Source: Fuerstiella sp.
GTDB taxonomy: Bacteria; Planctomycetota; Planctomycetia; Planctomycetales; Planctomycetaceae
Direction: 5' to 3'
DNA length: 64,000 bases
Assembly (NCBI GenBank): GCA_022447225.1
Contig: JAKVAZ010000004.1
Coordinates: 1 to 64,000 of the forward strand
Shown here: positions 8,664 through 19,314 of the stretch, piece after piece
Numbering within the stretch: the first letter of the stretch is position 1
Layout of the letters: every line of letters begins with the position of its first letter
Program-made: the position numbers and the translations under genes
The notes under the pieces: generated by a model
What the model was told of the DNA's origin: nothing
The model's database searches: none
Seen by the model: only the letters and a program-made list of their open reading frames with translations

Positions 8664-11600
8664 TACAGAGGAATCGCTGTCGGAAGCTGACTCTGTGTCT
8701 GAACGTGTTTGAGAAGTATCGGATGAGTCCCGGACGCCGGTAATTGCAGCTTCTCCCTCCCGATACCGAAAGATCCGATGGCCTCCACTAACGATCACAA
8801 CAAAGCACAACCCAATCACCGGAAGCAGCTGAGGCCAGGGTAGTCGACGCCGACTGCGAGTCATTATCACCGCCGGAGCAATGACTTCGAACAGCTGAAC
8901 ATCGTCTGAAACTGTTAATTGTCGGTCTTCAAGAAATCCGGATACCGTTTTAGCCGTCCGGACATCTCTGGTTTGGGTGATTGCATCATCGGGCAAATGT
9001 GAAACCGAAAATGTGGCCAGTACCTGTGCCACCAGCTGTGCCGTAGTCACCCGGAGCAACGAGTGATCCACAGACCATACCTGATCAGCAGGTGAATGCA
9101 TCGTGAGAAACACCTTCTGCCGGATTGCAGCCAGTGAAGGAACCAGAAGACGCAGTTCACGAGGAAAAACACCAATACCTGGCCGACGGATCAACCAGTG
9201 AATCCTCAGTCGCTGTACTGCCGACTGACGTTTGACTTCAATAATGTTCGGATCCGCACCACAAGGCAATTCAACATCGTCCAGTCGACAGCTAACAATC
9301 TTCAAGCCCTGAGGAATCACACAACGAGACTCATCAGCCTCTCCAAATTCCACCAGAATATCAGTTATCCCGGACACGATGTCTGATGCCGGATATAATG
9401 TGGTGACTGCTACACTTTGCTCCGGCTGCCGGACGATACTGATGGCTGCGGAAGGTCTCGTCGGGGGAATCAAGTCAATACGAACGGAATTATCCGGGGC
9501 ATCATAATGGTCTGGCCCACCAAGCTGACTCCATCCGGAAAGAGGTAAGATCGGACTATCACTCTCCATTGACTCCGTCATCCAGGTGACACGAGACCGG
9601 TCGGATGTTTTTGAACTCATCTGCTGTCCGAAAACCAGCACACTGTCGATCGGAACCTTCGGTTCCACAATTGGCAGAGGAATTCGTCGTGCCGTTTCGG
9701 TGGCAATAACCGAAACCTCCGTGAGTATCAGCATAGCCTGTTGTCCAGGCGTCAGTCGCACTGCAGGCAGTTCGGCACCTTCGAGTGTCAACGGCGTAAC
9801 GGTTTCATCAATGATCCACTTAGCCGAATTATGTCTGAGTGAATCGGGCAGTCGAATTCTTCCAAACCATCCCTGGTCGCCGGCCCTGATCCGGATGCCA
9901 ACATCAGCGCCCCGATTCAAGGCATGATCCTGAGTGAGTACCAGCATTCTCGCTGCAGTCAATTGCTGTCTGCGAACGTTAAGTTTAAGAACCCCGTCTT
10001 CATCGACGACCGTTGCTCGTTCAGCATCAATATTCAGTGTTGGTCCGTCTGCAGTTTCCAGAGTCACCGTTGCCTCGCTGGTTGATAAGAGTGACACCGT
10101 GGATTTCAGCACTTCGGTGGCCTCCAGCCGAACCGGAGTCACCTGGAGTTTTCCCCCCGTCGGCACCGGCATCGTCCCCTCAAAAACCAACTCAAAGCTG
10201 CCTCGCGTGCCTTCTCGAAAAGAAATCAGCAGCAACCCGTCGTGGTATGACCAGGAACGCAGGCGATTGGCATCGCCTGACGATACATCTACCTGATCAA
10301 CGAGAAATTCCGACTGAACCTGAATGCACTGTCGGAATATTTCCGGACCTGTCGTTTGAATGTCACAGTGGCACGACCAGCTGATTTCGTCCACATCAGC
10401 AGTGATCCTGCTGGTCAACTGAGCCGTTTGGCGTGTGGTGCGCATTCTCAGCTTCAGATGTATGTCATCGGGAATCGATCCGATTTCATACACCTCGTCG
10501 GTCCGTGTCAATTCAAGTGATTTCCGTTCTTCCTCGCCGGGATGCGATTCAATCAGCTTCTGTCCCGAAATCGCAACGGCTTCAACTTCGAGCGGATTCG
10601 AAGCTTCTACCCCAATAAGAATTCGCCGAACACTGCATCTTTCAGGGGCGTGCAGTGCGGCTGCCGGAATCAGTCTGTCAACGGTCATCTCTGCATTTTT
10701 CGCTTCCCAGGACACGTGAAAATCCGCAAGCTGGTCCGGACTTCCCTGAACAACCTGACGCCCGTCAATCCGGGCCAATTGCAGCGGAACACCCTCTCTA
10801 CTCAGAACATCAACAGGCTCATACCCGGGTACAGGCGATAGAATGAGTTCTGTTGGTAGTTGCTGCCGGGACGTCAGTTGATAACGACAAATCAGCTTTG
10901 TCTCTGAGTAGGAAAGTTCCGCTCGACAAATCACTGTTGCCAGACATGCGACTTCCGAAGATTTAGACTGAGAGTTTCGCGTTTCGATGCTGATATCAAG
11001 TGAACCACGATTGTATTGTGGCGGAAATTCGACCAGTCCCGATGCTTCCGGAACAGCCAGCATCCCGTATGGCTCAACCAGACCGGCTGTCAGTACCTGA
11101 TCATCGATTGTTTCCAACGTCACCTGGCTGCGGACTGAGAACGGCAGGGGCACACGAATGTTATAGTGTCCCGGAGCCGGTCTAACATTCGTGCGAAGAG
11201 TATATTTGATGGTGTGGCGGTACCAGCCGTTTTCAGCGGTTGTGGATTCGTTGACATCGGACTGTACCGGGATGACCAGCTGTGGATTGCCTCGCGGCCC
11301 ACGAGACGGAGAAACCTGTACGTCATCCAGTGAACAATCCGTCAACGTTGCGGATGCTGTGGGCAGGCTGAATGTTGATGCATGACCAGTCAAAGGACTG
11401 GCAACGGTCGCGTTGACCGTGATTTCGGCCCCACCTTCCTGTTCGACACGTACATGAGCCTCGACACCCAGAACACGGACATCTGCCTCCACAACACCCT
11501 CTACTGCCGGCAGAATATTCCTGCGAACATAAACAAAGGGCAGGGTCGTTTGTACTTCTTCATTCACCAGAACCGGTGGCAAGTCCGCAGGTAACGGTGT

Positions 11601-14600
11601 CTGACCGGTCAGCAGCAGCGCAATAGCAGCAGAGGCCGCTGAAGGTATCGAAACCACAGCACGATGCCGGTCCCCTTCCGGCAGTACCTGATTGCCGGGA
11701 TTGTTCGCCGGTTGCCAACACTTACGAATCAGAAGACAAACCGCTAACCCAAAATTCGATCCAAACAACAACGAGGAACCCAGCGGTCCTGCGAATACTG
11801 AAAGCACGGTTCCTGTCACCATCAGAACTGCGACCGTTCGCAGCCGCAGCCGTGCAAAAAATCGACTTCCAATAACAACACACCAGAACACCAGAATCGC
11901 CCCGCAGTACGTCGACCGACGTGACACCATACTCACGTGGATCTGCCCGTTTTCAGTTGAACAAAAAGTTCTCGCCGCCCCCGACTGTTCTGCCAGACGC
12001 CAACGCATCATAAAATCCCTGACTGGTGTGTTCTCTGTCACTATTTGGCACCAGTCGTGAACTCCCAAATTCGAACCATCTGAAATACCGGACGTTGATA
12101 AAGACGATGCATAAACGTCCGGCGGCAACTGGACGATATGTGCCAGATCGACGTTCACATCAGACTCAAACGTGGGCAGGGTAATGGTACCGGAACGAAT
12201 GACTCTTCCAGTCTCTGTCAGGGGACTCGTCCAAAGGATACGGACACCTGTAGTTGTTTGATTCTTCGGCAGTAAGATCCGTGTGACAGATTCCTTAACC
12301 GGATAGATGACCGGCTGATTATCAATGTATATTCTGATATCGGTGGCTTCTGCCCACTTAACAGCCATGTATTCCGCTTCAACTGATCCCGTTCGACTGA
12401 CGACCAAGTCTGCAAAGCACTCACATTTTTCACCGTCAGGTTCAGGCGACGCAGCGAACCAGGCCGTTCCGCGAACACCAAGAAACGGCTTCTTGTCACT
12501 TGTACGGGAAAACCGGATTCTAAACTGACTCCCGAACTTCGGGACCATCACCGGATTGCCTGGTTGAAGAACAAGACTTTCAAAATCACTACTGTCCGGC
12601 TCTCCGGTGACAAGCGCAATGTTTGCAAACTCGCCTGCGGTGGCTGTGCTACTCCGAACAGTCAGTGACACTCCGGAATCATTTGGCAGTCGAGGGATGG
12701 CAGCAAATTCAGCACTGGCAAGCGGACGAACGGCACGCAGATTAAAGGTATGCACCGAGTCATCGGTTCGCGTAGCCGGAAAACTCAGCAACCATTCCTG
12801 CCATTGGTCATTCGTGAGTCTTCCCGTTTTGGACAAGATACCGGTCGTGGCCGGGCCGTCCGACTTAAGATCAATTCCTTTAGGAAACACCAAAACAACG
12901 GCCCCGGGCAGCTGCTCAGTTGGATCCAGTCGAATCTGCAGATTTTCAATCAATTGAATTTCCGTTAACTGCAACTCGTAGTTCAGCACTGCATCCTGAA
13001 TGACAGTCTGCGACACCACTGGATCGGCTGACACCGGCAGCAGACGATCTGTCTTTGTCATCTGCAGTTCTTCCGGCTCGGAGATGTCAAGCATTGTCCA
13101 GGCGAACTCATTCTGCAGCTCTGCCGCAATATCCGTGACAACCTTCATCGGACCGTTTGTCGCAAACGGGACGGCGTCTGAATCCAGTATCCAGTTACCC
13201 ACAGTCGGATATTCGTCATTGACCAAAACCGGAAGCGACGACTTCAGTGGTGTAACAGCCTGTGTGGAGCGAAACTCAATTCTTAACCACGCTGGCTGGA
13301 AGGATGTGGCCGCAGAGCGGAATTCGATCTGTAATTGATCGCTCGTTCTATCGTCGGACGGTCGGACGCGCAGGTAGACCGGCAAATTTGTCCGTATATC
13401 GTCCACGCTGACCGGGCGCCACGGTCCTGAGATATCCCACTCAGCTTTGTAAACATCATCGTTATCGCTGCATGGTTCCAACTCAGCATACACCGTGACA
13501 AGCTCAGGCGTTTCCGGATGCCGATGAATCAGCAGTTTCTGGCGGAGGGGTGCGGTTGACGGTAGCACATGAATGGCCCCCGATGCGTCAACATCCAACT
13601 GTCGCAATTCAATGACCTGTTCACCAGCGGAGTTAAAACTGACATCCTGCTGATACAGTCCTTCAAGATCGAGGCGGCGTACGGCAAGTCCCCGAGTAAC
13701 TACTAACCGAAGTCCTGTTGACCTCAGCGGCAGTACAGGTCCCGTGTCTTCCGATAACTGCTGCTGTGCCTTCGTCAAAAGCGGAAGAACCAGACCTCCG
13801 TGGTGTTCCGCATCCGAAGAACCATGAATAACAACCGTCCCGCCGGCCCTGAGTCCCGAAACAATCAATTGGCGACTCGACTCCCCGGACAGTCTCCAGA
13901 TGTGACGACGCCCCGATTGACTGGCGACATCTGTAATGTGGCAATTGCCACTGAACGTTACAGTTGCGGATGAATCATCCAGTTCCGGAGGGACCACGAA
14001 AGTCCATTCCGCAAATATGGTTTTACCGGCAACAGTGAGCGTCGTATCAACCGCAACAGCAGACATCTCGTATGAATCCGCGGCCGTTGACACAGGCTGG
14101 CAAAGAAAGGTTACTGTGTGGCTGCTGCGAGGAGAAAGAAACCACGTCAATCTACCTGCATTTGATTCTGACCACACGACTGCGTTTGGACTGGTGATGT
14201 GAATATCGGCGGCTGTCTCAACCTGTAACTCAGTCACCGTCGCGGGTGGCAACTGCAATTCGAACAGAATTCCGTCTGAGTTCCGGACACCCCTGGCAGA
14301 CCATGTAGCTTCAAGCTCCGTAATCTCACCATCCGGCAGCAATGACAAACGACCATCGGACAGTGCCGCGGAAGCAACAGGACGTCCATCGACCTGGAAT
14401 TCAAGTTCACTCAGATTCGTTTGCCCGAGAACACGGGAATTGACATCCTTTGACGCGTTAAGTTGCAGGTGAAGCGTACCTCTGATCAGTGAGTTATCAG
14501 TCAGTACAGCGCTATACCGGGCCGCAGCGGCTGCCGTAACAGATGGCAGCTCGATGCCGGTCCGCACCTGTCCATTCGAAGACAAGCGATGCAGATTGGC

Positions 14601-14900
14601 TCGATAAAACAGGACATACTCTCCGGAATCAACGGCCCGCTGAATCGTGTCAGCTGTAACCGGGACAATCTGCAACGTATCGGGGTTCGTTGTATCGGAT
14701 CCATCACTGACCACCCGAATGCTTAACGGACTCCTCTGAACAGCAGAGGGATCGTCACCTACCGAATCTGCAGACTCCAAACCGGCAGCCTGGGTAATGT
14801 CACCTAAACTGGAAACATTGTCCTGAGCTGTCGACGGTACTCCCCATGACAGAGCAATACAAATCAGGCAGCCTGAGGTAATGCCGGAAGCAATTTTCAT
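8637..14900 (-). CDS. Giant exported beta-rich protein with internal membrane region
   Basis: This 2087-aa protein is of no family I recognise. It starts with a signal peptide (hydrophobic core about residues 8-24, Ala-Gln cleavage region near 26). A long region rich in short beta strands, Thr, Ser and Val follows to about residue 980, with several stretches reading like repeated extracellular beta-sandwich units. Residues 985-1060 contain two or three transmembrane segments, and another hydrophobic stretch near 1090-1100 leads into a second beta-rich half. A final transmembrane helix lies near 2015-2032, followed by an acidic Ser/Asp/Thr tail. It looks like two exported units joined through a membrane region. 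It lies 51 bases downstream of the 1091-aa gene, which has a similar style, so the two probably form one operon and perhaps one envelope structure. The function is unknown. Confidence 0.8.
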   Translation of the reverse strand: MKIASGITSGCLICIALSWGVPSTAQDNVSSLGDITQAAGLESADSVGDDPSAVQRSPLSIRVVSDGSDTTNPDTLQIVPVTADTIQRAVDSGEYVLFYRANLHRLSSNGQVRTGIELPSVTAAAAARYSAVLTDNSLIRGTLHLQLNASKDVNSRVLGQTNLSELEFQVDGRPVASAALSDGRLSLLPDGEITELEATWSARGVRNSDGILFELQLPPATVTELQVETAADIHITSPNAVVWSESNAGRLTWFLSPRSSHTVTFLCQPVSTAADSYEMSAVAVDTTLTVAGKTIFAEWTFVVPPELDDSSATVTFSGNCHITDVASQSGRRHIWRLSGESSRQLIVSGLRAGGTVVIHGSSDAEHHGGLVLPLLTKAQQQLSEDTGPVLPLRSTGLRLVVTRGLAVRRLDLEGLYQQDVSFNSAGEQVIELRQLDVDASGAIHVLPSTAPLRQKLLIHRHPETPELVTVYAELEPCSDNDDVYKAEWDISGPWRPVSVDDIRTNLPVYLRVRPSDDRTSDQLQIEFRSAATSFQPAWLRIEFRSTQAVTPLKSSLPVLVNDEYPTVGNWILDSDAVPFATNGPMKVVTDIAAELQNEFAWTMLDISEPEELQMTKTDRLLPVSADPVVSQTVIQDAVLNYELQLTEIQLIENLQIRLDPTEQLPGAVVLVFPKGIDLKSDGPATTGILSKTGRLTNDQWQEWLLSFPATRTDDSVHTFNLRAVRPLASAEFAAIPRLPNDSGVSLTVRSSTATAGEFANIALVTGEPDSSDFESLVLQPGNPVMVPKFGSQFRIRFSRTSDKKPFLGVRGTAWFAASPEPDGEKCECFADLVVSRTGSVEAEYMAVKWAEATDIRIYIDNQPVIYPVKESVTRILLPKNQTTTGVRILWTSPLTETGRVIRSGTITLPTFESDVNVDLAHIVQLPPDVYASSLSTSGISDGSNLGVHDWCQIVTENTPVRDFMMRWRLAEQSGAARTFCSTENGQIHVSMVSRRSTYCGAILVFWCVVIGSRFFARLRLRTVAVLMVTGTVLSVFAGPLGSSLLFGSNFGLAVCLLIRKCWQPANNPGNQVLPEGDRHRAVVSIPSAASAAIALLLTGQTPLPADLPPVLVNEEVQTTLPFVYVRRNILPAVEGVVEADVRVLGVEAHVRVEQEGGAEITVNATVASPLTGHASTFSLPTASATLTDCSLDDVQVSPSRGPRGNPQLVIPVQSDVNESTTAENGWYRHTIKYTLRTNVRPAPGHYNIRVPLPFSVRSQVTLETIDDQVLTAGLVEPYGMLAVPEASGLVEFPPQYNRGSLDISIETRNSQSKSSEVACLATVICRAELSYSETKLICRYQLTSRQQLPTELILSPVPGYEPVDVLSREGVPLQLARIDGRQVVQGSPDQLADFHVSWEAKNAEMTVDRLIPAAALHAPERCSVRRILIGVEASNPLEVEAVAISGQKLIESHPGEEERKSLELTRTDEVYEIGSIPDDIHLKLRMRTTRQTAQLTSRITADVDEISWSCHCDIQTTGPEIFRQCIQVQSEFLVDQVDVSSGDANRLRSWSYHDGLLLISFREGTRGSFELVFEGTMPVPTGGKLQVTPVRLEATEVLKSTVSLLSTSEATVTLETADGPTLNIDAERATVVDEDGVLKLNVRRQQLTAARMLVLTQDHALNRGADVGIRIRAGDQGWFGRIRLPDSLRHNSAKWIIDETVTPLTLEGAELPAVRLTPGQQAMLILTEVSVIATETARRIPLPIVEPKVPIDSVLVFGQQMSSKTSDRSRVTWMTESMESDSPILPLSGWSQLGGPDHYDAPDNSVRIDLIPPTRPSAAISIVRQPEQSVAVTTLYPASDIVSGITDILVEFGEADESRCVIPQGLKIVSCRLDDVELPCGADPNIIEVKRQSAVQRLRIHWLIRRPGIGVFPRELRLLVPSLAAIRQKVFLTMHSPADQVWSVDHSLLRVTTAQLVAQVLATFSVSHLPDDAITQTRDVRTAKTVSGFLEDRQLTVSDDVQLFEVIAPAVIMTRSRRRLPWPQLLPVIGLCFVVIVSGGHRIFRYREGEAAITGVRDSSDTSQTRSDTESASDSDSSVSGEQQRPV

Positions 14901-14951
14901 TTTAAGGTACGCTTACGAATCTTGACCGTCTTACACCGGTCATCAGTAGTT

Positions 14952-17900
14952 CTAGGGAACAGCAGGTTCGGGCTCTGAAGTTGGAGCCGCAGGAACCAGT
15001 TCACGCGATGCCGCCGGCTTCGAAGGAATACGCGAAACTGCAGAAAATATGGACTTTCCACGTCGCCGGCGGGGGCGCGACCTTCCGGACGGCACCATTA
15101 ACCGACGAATGCCCCAGGCAGTTGAAGCAAGGACAACAGCTGTCAAAACCGGCATCAGCAATGCCAGAGTTTGTTGGGGCAGAACCACCCACATGACAGC
15201 GCAGACTGGAATCATAACCGCAGACAACAGCTGCAGATGCCCGCGGAGAGTTACAAGCGTGACATAGAACAGAACACCCAGACCGGCTGACACGACCCAC
15301 GCCACTGCCCGGGAATAAATCATGACTCTGAGAGTCCGGAGTCTCGGTCCACCGATAAACGCCAGTGAGGCCTGCTGCCTGAAATAAGCATCGTTCAGCT
15401 GTCGGTGGACATGCATGCGTACCTCATCAGAAAACCCGGCAAAAAGTGATTCCACCGAGTCCTCTCCGCGATCGGTCGCAGCCGACAGGAGAACGTCCGC
15501 TATTCCCTGAGGCAAAACTGACTGTTGGTGTGTATCAAGCGAAATCAGACGGTTGTCATCGGATGTACCCACCAACCAGACAGTTGTTAACCAGCCAGGC
15601 GCATCATGAACTCGGGCATATCTGGTCTCCTGTCTCGACAGAAGATGGTGATGCGGGTCTCTGGGAGTCCTGCAGACCAGACTGATTCGCACCGGACCAT
15701 CTGAGAATTCCTGAGCGACAGAAACCAGTCTCAATTCAACTGAATCTGTCCGGTCCGCGCTGATGCGCGGGACATTAACTTCGATTCCGTCTACCCGAGC
15801 ATTCACGCCGACATTCACCGGAACCTGAAAGATTACTGCTTCGGGTGGTTTTTCGTAGATGACAGTGGTAGTCGTTGTCACGTTCGCCGAACCAATATAC
15901 GTCTGGACCAGGCAAATCAAAGGTTCATGAATCTGCCGATGGAGAAGTGGCTCAGGAATGCGCAACCTTACGTATCTGCGAATTTCCTTCGTGGACCATG
16001 CCGTCCGAAAGTCCGAAGAGAACTGCCGATAAAGTGAATCGTCCTGCACCACACTCAAAACTTTCGGTGCATTTGTACCAATTATTATCGAATCGACACC
16101 ACTGGAGGGCAGCACCAGAGGAAGCTGATAGTCATCGGATTCCGCGGCAGGCGTCCAGAAATATTTAATGGTCGCTTTGTGCTCCCCGCGGATTGGTTCC
16201 GGAAGCTGCCACGTGATTTGATCGCCATCCACATCTCCCGGTGGTTCCGGAGCTGCGCGACCAATGAGCTGCAGTACCGGATCGATTCCGTCGGGTGCGG
16301 TGAATGTCAGCTTTTGAAGATCGCGGTGACGAACGTTGATCGTCAGTTCTGTACAGACATAAATACTGTCCTGGTTTGCTTCCAGTGCGACGACGGCCCG
16401 CGAACTGACTTCCTGAGTCTGGCGTAACTGACGGATTCGGACAGAACGACCTGATTCGTTGACTCGCCATACGGTAACACGCTGCAGGTTTTCCTGTCCC
16501 GGCAACTGCCGAGGCGGCACAAACGAAAATGCGTTATTGCCGAGCGTATCCGTCATTGACAGTGAATAGGTATCAGATTCGGTCAGAGACACAATTGTTG
16601 GATGAGCATCGGACGCTGTGATGTCGGGAAGCGAAAATGTAACGTCGGTTTCATTGGAGCCTTCGTCCAGACCTCGAAAGGCTTTAAACTCCACGAGAAA
16701 CTGTCCTGACTGGACATTCCCCAGCTGAAGCTGGATTTCATCTTCTGTCTGCTCATACCGGATCCTGCTGCGTTTCCCGTCATCTTCCATCAGGAAGATG
16801 GATCCGGTTTCAATTTGCCATCCATCTTGAAGATGCTGTTTCCAGTCAATTCGCAATTCGTCGAGTGATCCCAGACTGACATTCACAGGAAATTTTGCCA
16901 ACAGTCGCAGAGTTCGGACATCGGTTGAGAATTCCAGACGCGGTGCCACAGCGAAACTCGCTTCAACAGTATTGACGTCCAGTCTCAGTCGGGCTTCCGT
17001 GGAGAGCAGATCGAAAGCGATGGCTTCATTACGCTGATCTGAATTTGACTCAACTCGCGTCCGACGTGTATGTCCGGCCGGAACGATATCCACTTCCAGA
17101 CCTCGTGGAATTCGGATCTCAACCTTCGCTGACTGCTGAGTGATCCCGACAACGTCGGGAACAGACACAGAAATCCGGGGCGTGGTATCATTCAGTGCAA
17201 GTTCAAAATGCAGGTCTATACGTCCACGAACGGGCCTGGCAAACACGATATCCGCAGTGGATCCCGATTCAGTCATCGAAACATTGTCCGTCCGTACAAT
17301 GAGGGTGCTGTCTTCATCCCGCGCAGTAACATCGACTCCGCCATAGCCAGGTGGCAACCGGACCTGGAGTCGATCTGTCGCACCCTCCGTAATATCGATT
17401 GTCTGATCACAGACAAGTACCGGTGTACTGCTGGAGAGATCCAGCACCATTAATGCCGGGGTGGGTGCGCTCATCACCGTGACGTTGTCTCCACTCAGGT
17501 CCGACGATTGCCAGCTGATTTCAGTTTCGGACTGAAGCCCCCAGAATTTGACCGTCATCGGCTGACCGAATGAAGTGGATCTTCGTGAATGAGCAGCATT
17601 GTCAATTATACGTTCGACGGACTGATCGAATGTCAGTTCCAGTTCTGACGTCATCGCATCGGGCAGGGACAGTTTCAATCGATGTCGATCCTTTTCCTGA
17701 TCCCGAACTTCTCCGATCAGATCCAGTGACAGTTCGTGCCGTCCGCGTCCTTTCAGAAGCCATTGATGACTGTCGGAGGCACTGGAAGGACTCCCAAGGA
17801 ATCGCGATTCTAAATCCAGATTTTCCGGACCGTGTACAGCACTGGTGGGGACCCAGGATCCCAGCCCCACATCAACACGAACCCATTCGTCGTCAGCGTG

Positions 17901-18227
17901 AACCTTAATTTTCAGATCCACATGGATCTTCGCAAGTCCGTCCTGAACTGTTCCGAACGCATCAAGATCAGCAAACTCGAAGCTCCGGACACTTAGCTGC
18001 GCAGTTACAGACTCCAGGATACGGTCAACTTTTTCTGACGGAATCAGATCATCAAGAGGGACTGTTCTGCCATCATCCCGACGTATCAGGATCTGGCCCT
18101 GAGGGAGTTCATCCGGTGCCGTCGATGGTTCCTGACCATACAGCACTCCAGCAATACTGAACGTCAGAACAACGGGTAGTATCCCGCGGCTGACAGCAGG
18201 TCGCTGAACAATATATGGACGATTCAT
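14952..18227 (-). CDS. Large exported beta-rich protein with C-terminal membrane anchors
   Basis: This 1091-aa protein has an N-terminal signal peptide (hydrophobic core about residues 15-29, cleavage near YGQE). A long beta-strand-rich region follows with no catalytic motif I can identify. Near the C terminus there are about three transmembrane segments (roughly 975-995 and 1003-1045). The last 40 residues are basic and then Pro/Ala/Glu-rich, probably cytoplasmic. An early motif, QGQILIRRDDGRTVPLDDLI around residues 43-62, looks like a short conserved header. The neighbouring 2087-aa protein has the same plan (exported beta-rich region, late membrane anchors). The gene follows the inositol-monophosphatase gene after 118 bases. 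Function unknown. Confidence 0.8.
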   Translation of the reverse strand: MNRPYIVQRPAVSRGILPVVLTFSIAGVLYGQEPSTAPDELPQGQILIRRDDGRTVPLDDLIPSEKVDRILESVTAQLSVRSFEFADLDAFGTVQDGLAKIHVDLKIKVHADDEWVRVDVGLGSWVPTSAVHGPENLDLESRFLGSPSSASDSHQWLLKGRGRHELSLDLIGEVRDQEKDRHRLKLSLPDAMTSELELTFDQSVERIIDNAAHSRRSTSFGQPMTVKFWGLQSETEISWQSSDLSGDNVTVMSAPTPALMVLDLSSSTPVLVCDQTIDITEGATDRLQVRLPPGYGGVDVTARDEDSTLIVRTDNVSMTESGSTADIVFARPVRGRIDLHFELALNDTTPRISVSVPDVVGITQQSAKVEIRIPRGLEVDIVPAGHTRRTRVESNSDQRNEAIAFDLLSTEARLRLDVNTVEASFAVAPRLEFSTDVRTLRLLAKFPVNVSLGSLDELRIDWKQHLQDGWQIETGSIFLMEDDGKRSRIRYEQTEDEIQLQLGNVQSGQFLVEFKAFRGLDEGSNETDVTFSLPDITASDAHPTIVSLTESDTYSLSMTDTLGNNAFSFVPPRQLPGQENLQRVTVWRVNESGRSVRIRQLRQTQEVSSRAVVALEANQDSIYVCTELTINVRHRDLQKLTFTAPDGIDPVLQLIGRAAPEPPGDVDGDQITWQLPEPIRGEHKATIKYFWTPAAESDDYQLPLVLPSSGVDSIIIGTNAPKVLSVVQDDSLYRQFSSDFRTAWSTKEIRRYVRLRIPEPLLHRQIHEPLICLVQTYIGSANVTTTTTVIYEKPPEAVIFQVPVNVGVNARVDGIEVNVPRISADRTDSVELRLVSVAQEFSDGPVRISLVCRTPRDPHHHLLSRQETRYARVHDAPGWLTTVWLVGTSDDNRLISLDTHQQSVLPQGIADVLLSAATDRGEDSVESLFAGFSDEVRMHVHRQLNDAYFRQQASLAFIGGPRLRTLRVMIYSRAVAWVVSAGLGVLFYVTLVTLRGHLQLLSAVMIPVCAVMWVVLPQQTLALLMPVLTAVVLASTAWGIRRLMVPSGRSRPRRRRGKSIFSAVSRIPSKPAASRELVPAAPTSEPEPAVP

Positions 18228-18345
18228 AAGTCCACTGGTCCACGGCAGAAAAGAAGACAGGAACCACCAAGCGGTTCTACTCCGGGCAACGCACGATTTT
18301 ATCCGGCACGCAGACCATAGAGAAGACTTAGGAATGGTGTGCTGC

Positions 18346-19134
18346 TCAATTCATTACGTCTAAGAGATCCTGCCGGATTTTGCTGGTACTGGCAGCAACA
18401 AGCGATGGAACCATTATATCGACACTGTCGCCTGCCATATTTGTAACGGTTCCGCCTGCTTCGATCACCAGTAAAACTCCGGCCGCCACATCCCACGGAT
18501 GCAGACTCGTCGACCAGAACACGTCGACCCGACCGGCGGCCACAGCTGCCAGATTGAGTGCGGCAGACCCGGTTCGCTGAACTGTCTGCAGATGCTGCAG
18601 CCCTGTGAGAAACCGCCGGACCGCCGGATCGTTGGGATCAGTTGCTACCGGAAGACTGGCCATGCCCATCGCCTGGTTCAATTCAGACTCGCCGCTCGTA
18701 CAGATAGGCTCGCCATTCAGAAACGCTCCACTTTCCGCAATGGCCGTGAACATTTCCAGCCGGTTTGGATCGTAGATCACACCGATCAGAAGTTCCTCTT
18801 TTCGCTTCAGTGCAATCGATACCGCGTAGTAAGGGAAACCATGGACGTAGTTCGATGTTCCGTCGAGAGGATCGATGACCCACTGGAATTCAGAATTTCG
18901 TGGGTTCTCCTCAAGGCCTTCTTCACCAAGAAACCCGTGTTCCGGAAACCTCTCATGAATGTAATCGTAAATTGCCTGCTGCGACGCCTCGTCAGCTTCA
19001 GTCACAAGATTCGCCCGACTTTTCTCACGGACAGAAAAGCGACCGCGCCAGTCCAGCAGAATATTTCCTGCCTGCTGCGCTGCGTCACAGGCTGTTTTCA
19101 GACAGTCCTCTAGAAATTCCGACGATTTGCACAT
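18346..19134 (-). CDS. Inositol monophosphatase family protein (SuhB-like)
   Basis: This 262-aa Mg-dependent phosphatase has the family signatures. The first metal-binding acid is in the GEEGLEEN region near residue 70, the DPLDGTSNYVHGFP motif lies around 88-101, and the second-site WDVAAG lies near 213-218. Members dephosphorylate inositol-1-phosphate or related sugar phosphates (histidinol phosphate, PAP). The exact substrate cannot be read. The start ATG at 19134 is preceded on its own strand by three copies of a 7-mer instead of a Shine-Dalgarno sequence. It lies upstream of the two giant-protein genes on the same strand. Confidence 0.9.
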   Translation of the reverse strand: MCKSSEFLEDCLKTACDAAQQAGNILLDWRGRFSVREKSRANLVTEADEASQQAIYDYIHERFPEHGFLGEEGLEENPRNSEFQWVIDPLDGTSNYVHGFPYYAVSIALKRKEELLIGVIYDPNRLEMFTAIAESGAFLNGEPICTSGESELNQAMGMASLPVATDPNDPAVRRFLTGLQHLQTVQRTGSAALNLAAVAAGRVDVFWSTSLHPWDVAAGVLLVIEAGGTVTNMAGDSVDIMVPSLVAASTSKIRQDLLDVMN

Positions 19135-19135
19135 T

Positions 19136-19156
19136 GGAGTATGGAGTATGGAGTAT
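19136..19156. repeat. Three tandem 7-bp repeats (GGAGTAT) abutting the SuhB-like start
   Basis: GGAGTAT occurs three times in direct succession. On the strand of the gene this reads ATACTCC three times and ends one base before the ATG at 19134, where a ribosome-binding site would be expected. A perfect short tandem repeat like this can change copy number by slippage. Confidence 0.8.
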
Positions 19157-19314
19157 TAAATTTTTGTCAGCGGGTGAATGCCCTGTCTGTCCCGCTTACC
19201 GAATATATAGTTTGCTCTGATTCTTTTAACTTCGCAGAAAAACACAACTCGCAGGAGAGCTGAATGGCCGGAAATCTGAACAGCTGAGGTAATTCCGGTT
19301 CCAGGATTAGAGCG

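Noticed and set aside
14901-14951. GACCG/CGGTC stem between the two giant genes
   Set aside because: Five base pairs without a T-run is expected by chance and does not support a terminator.
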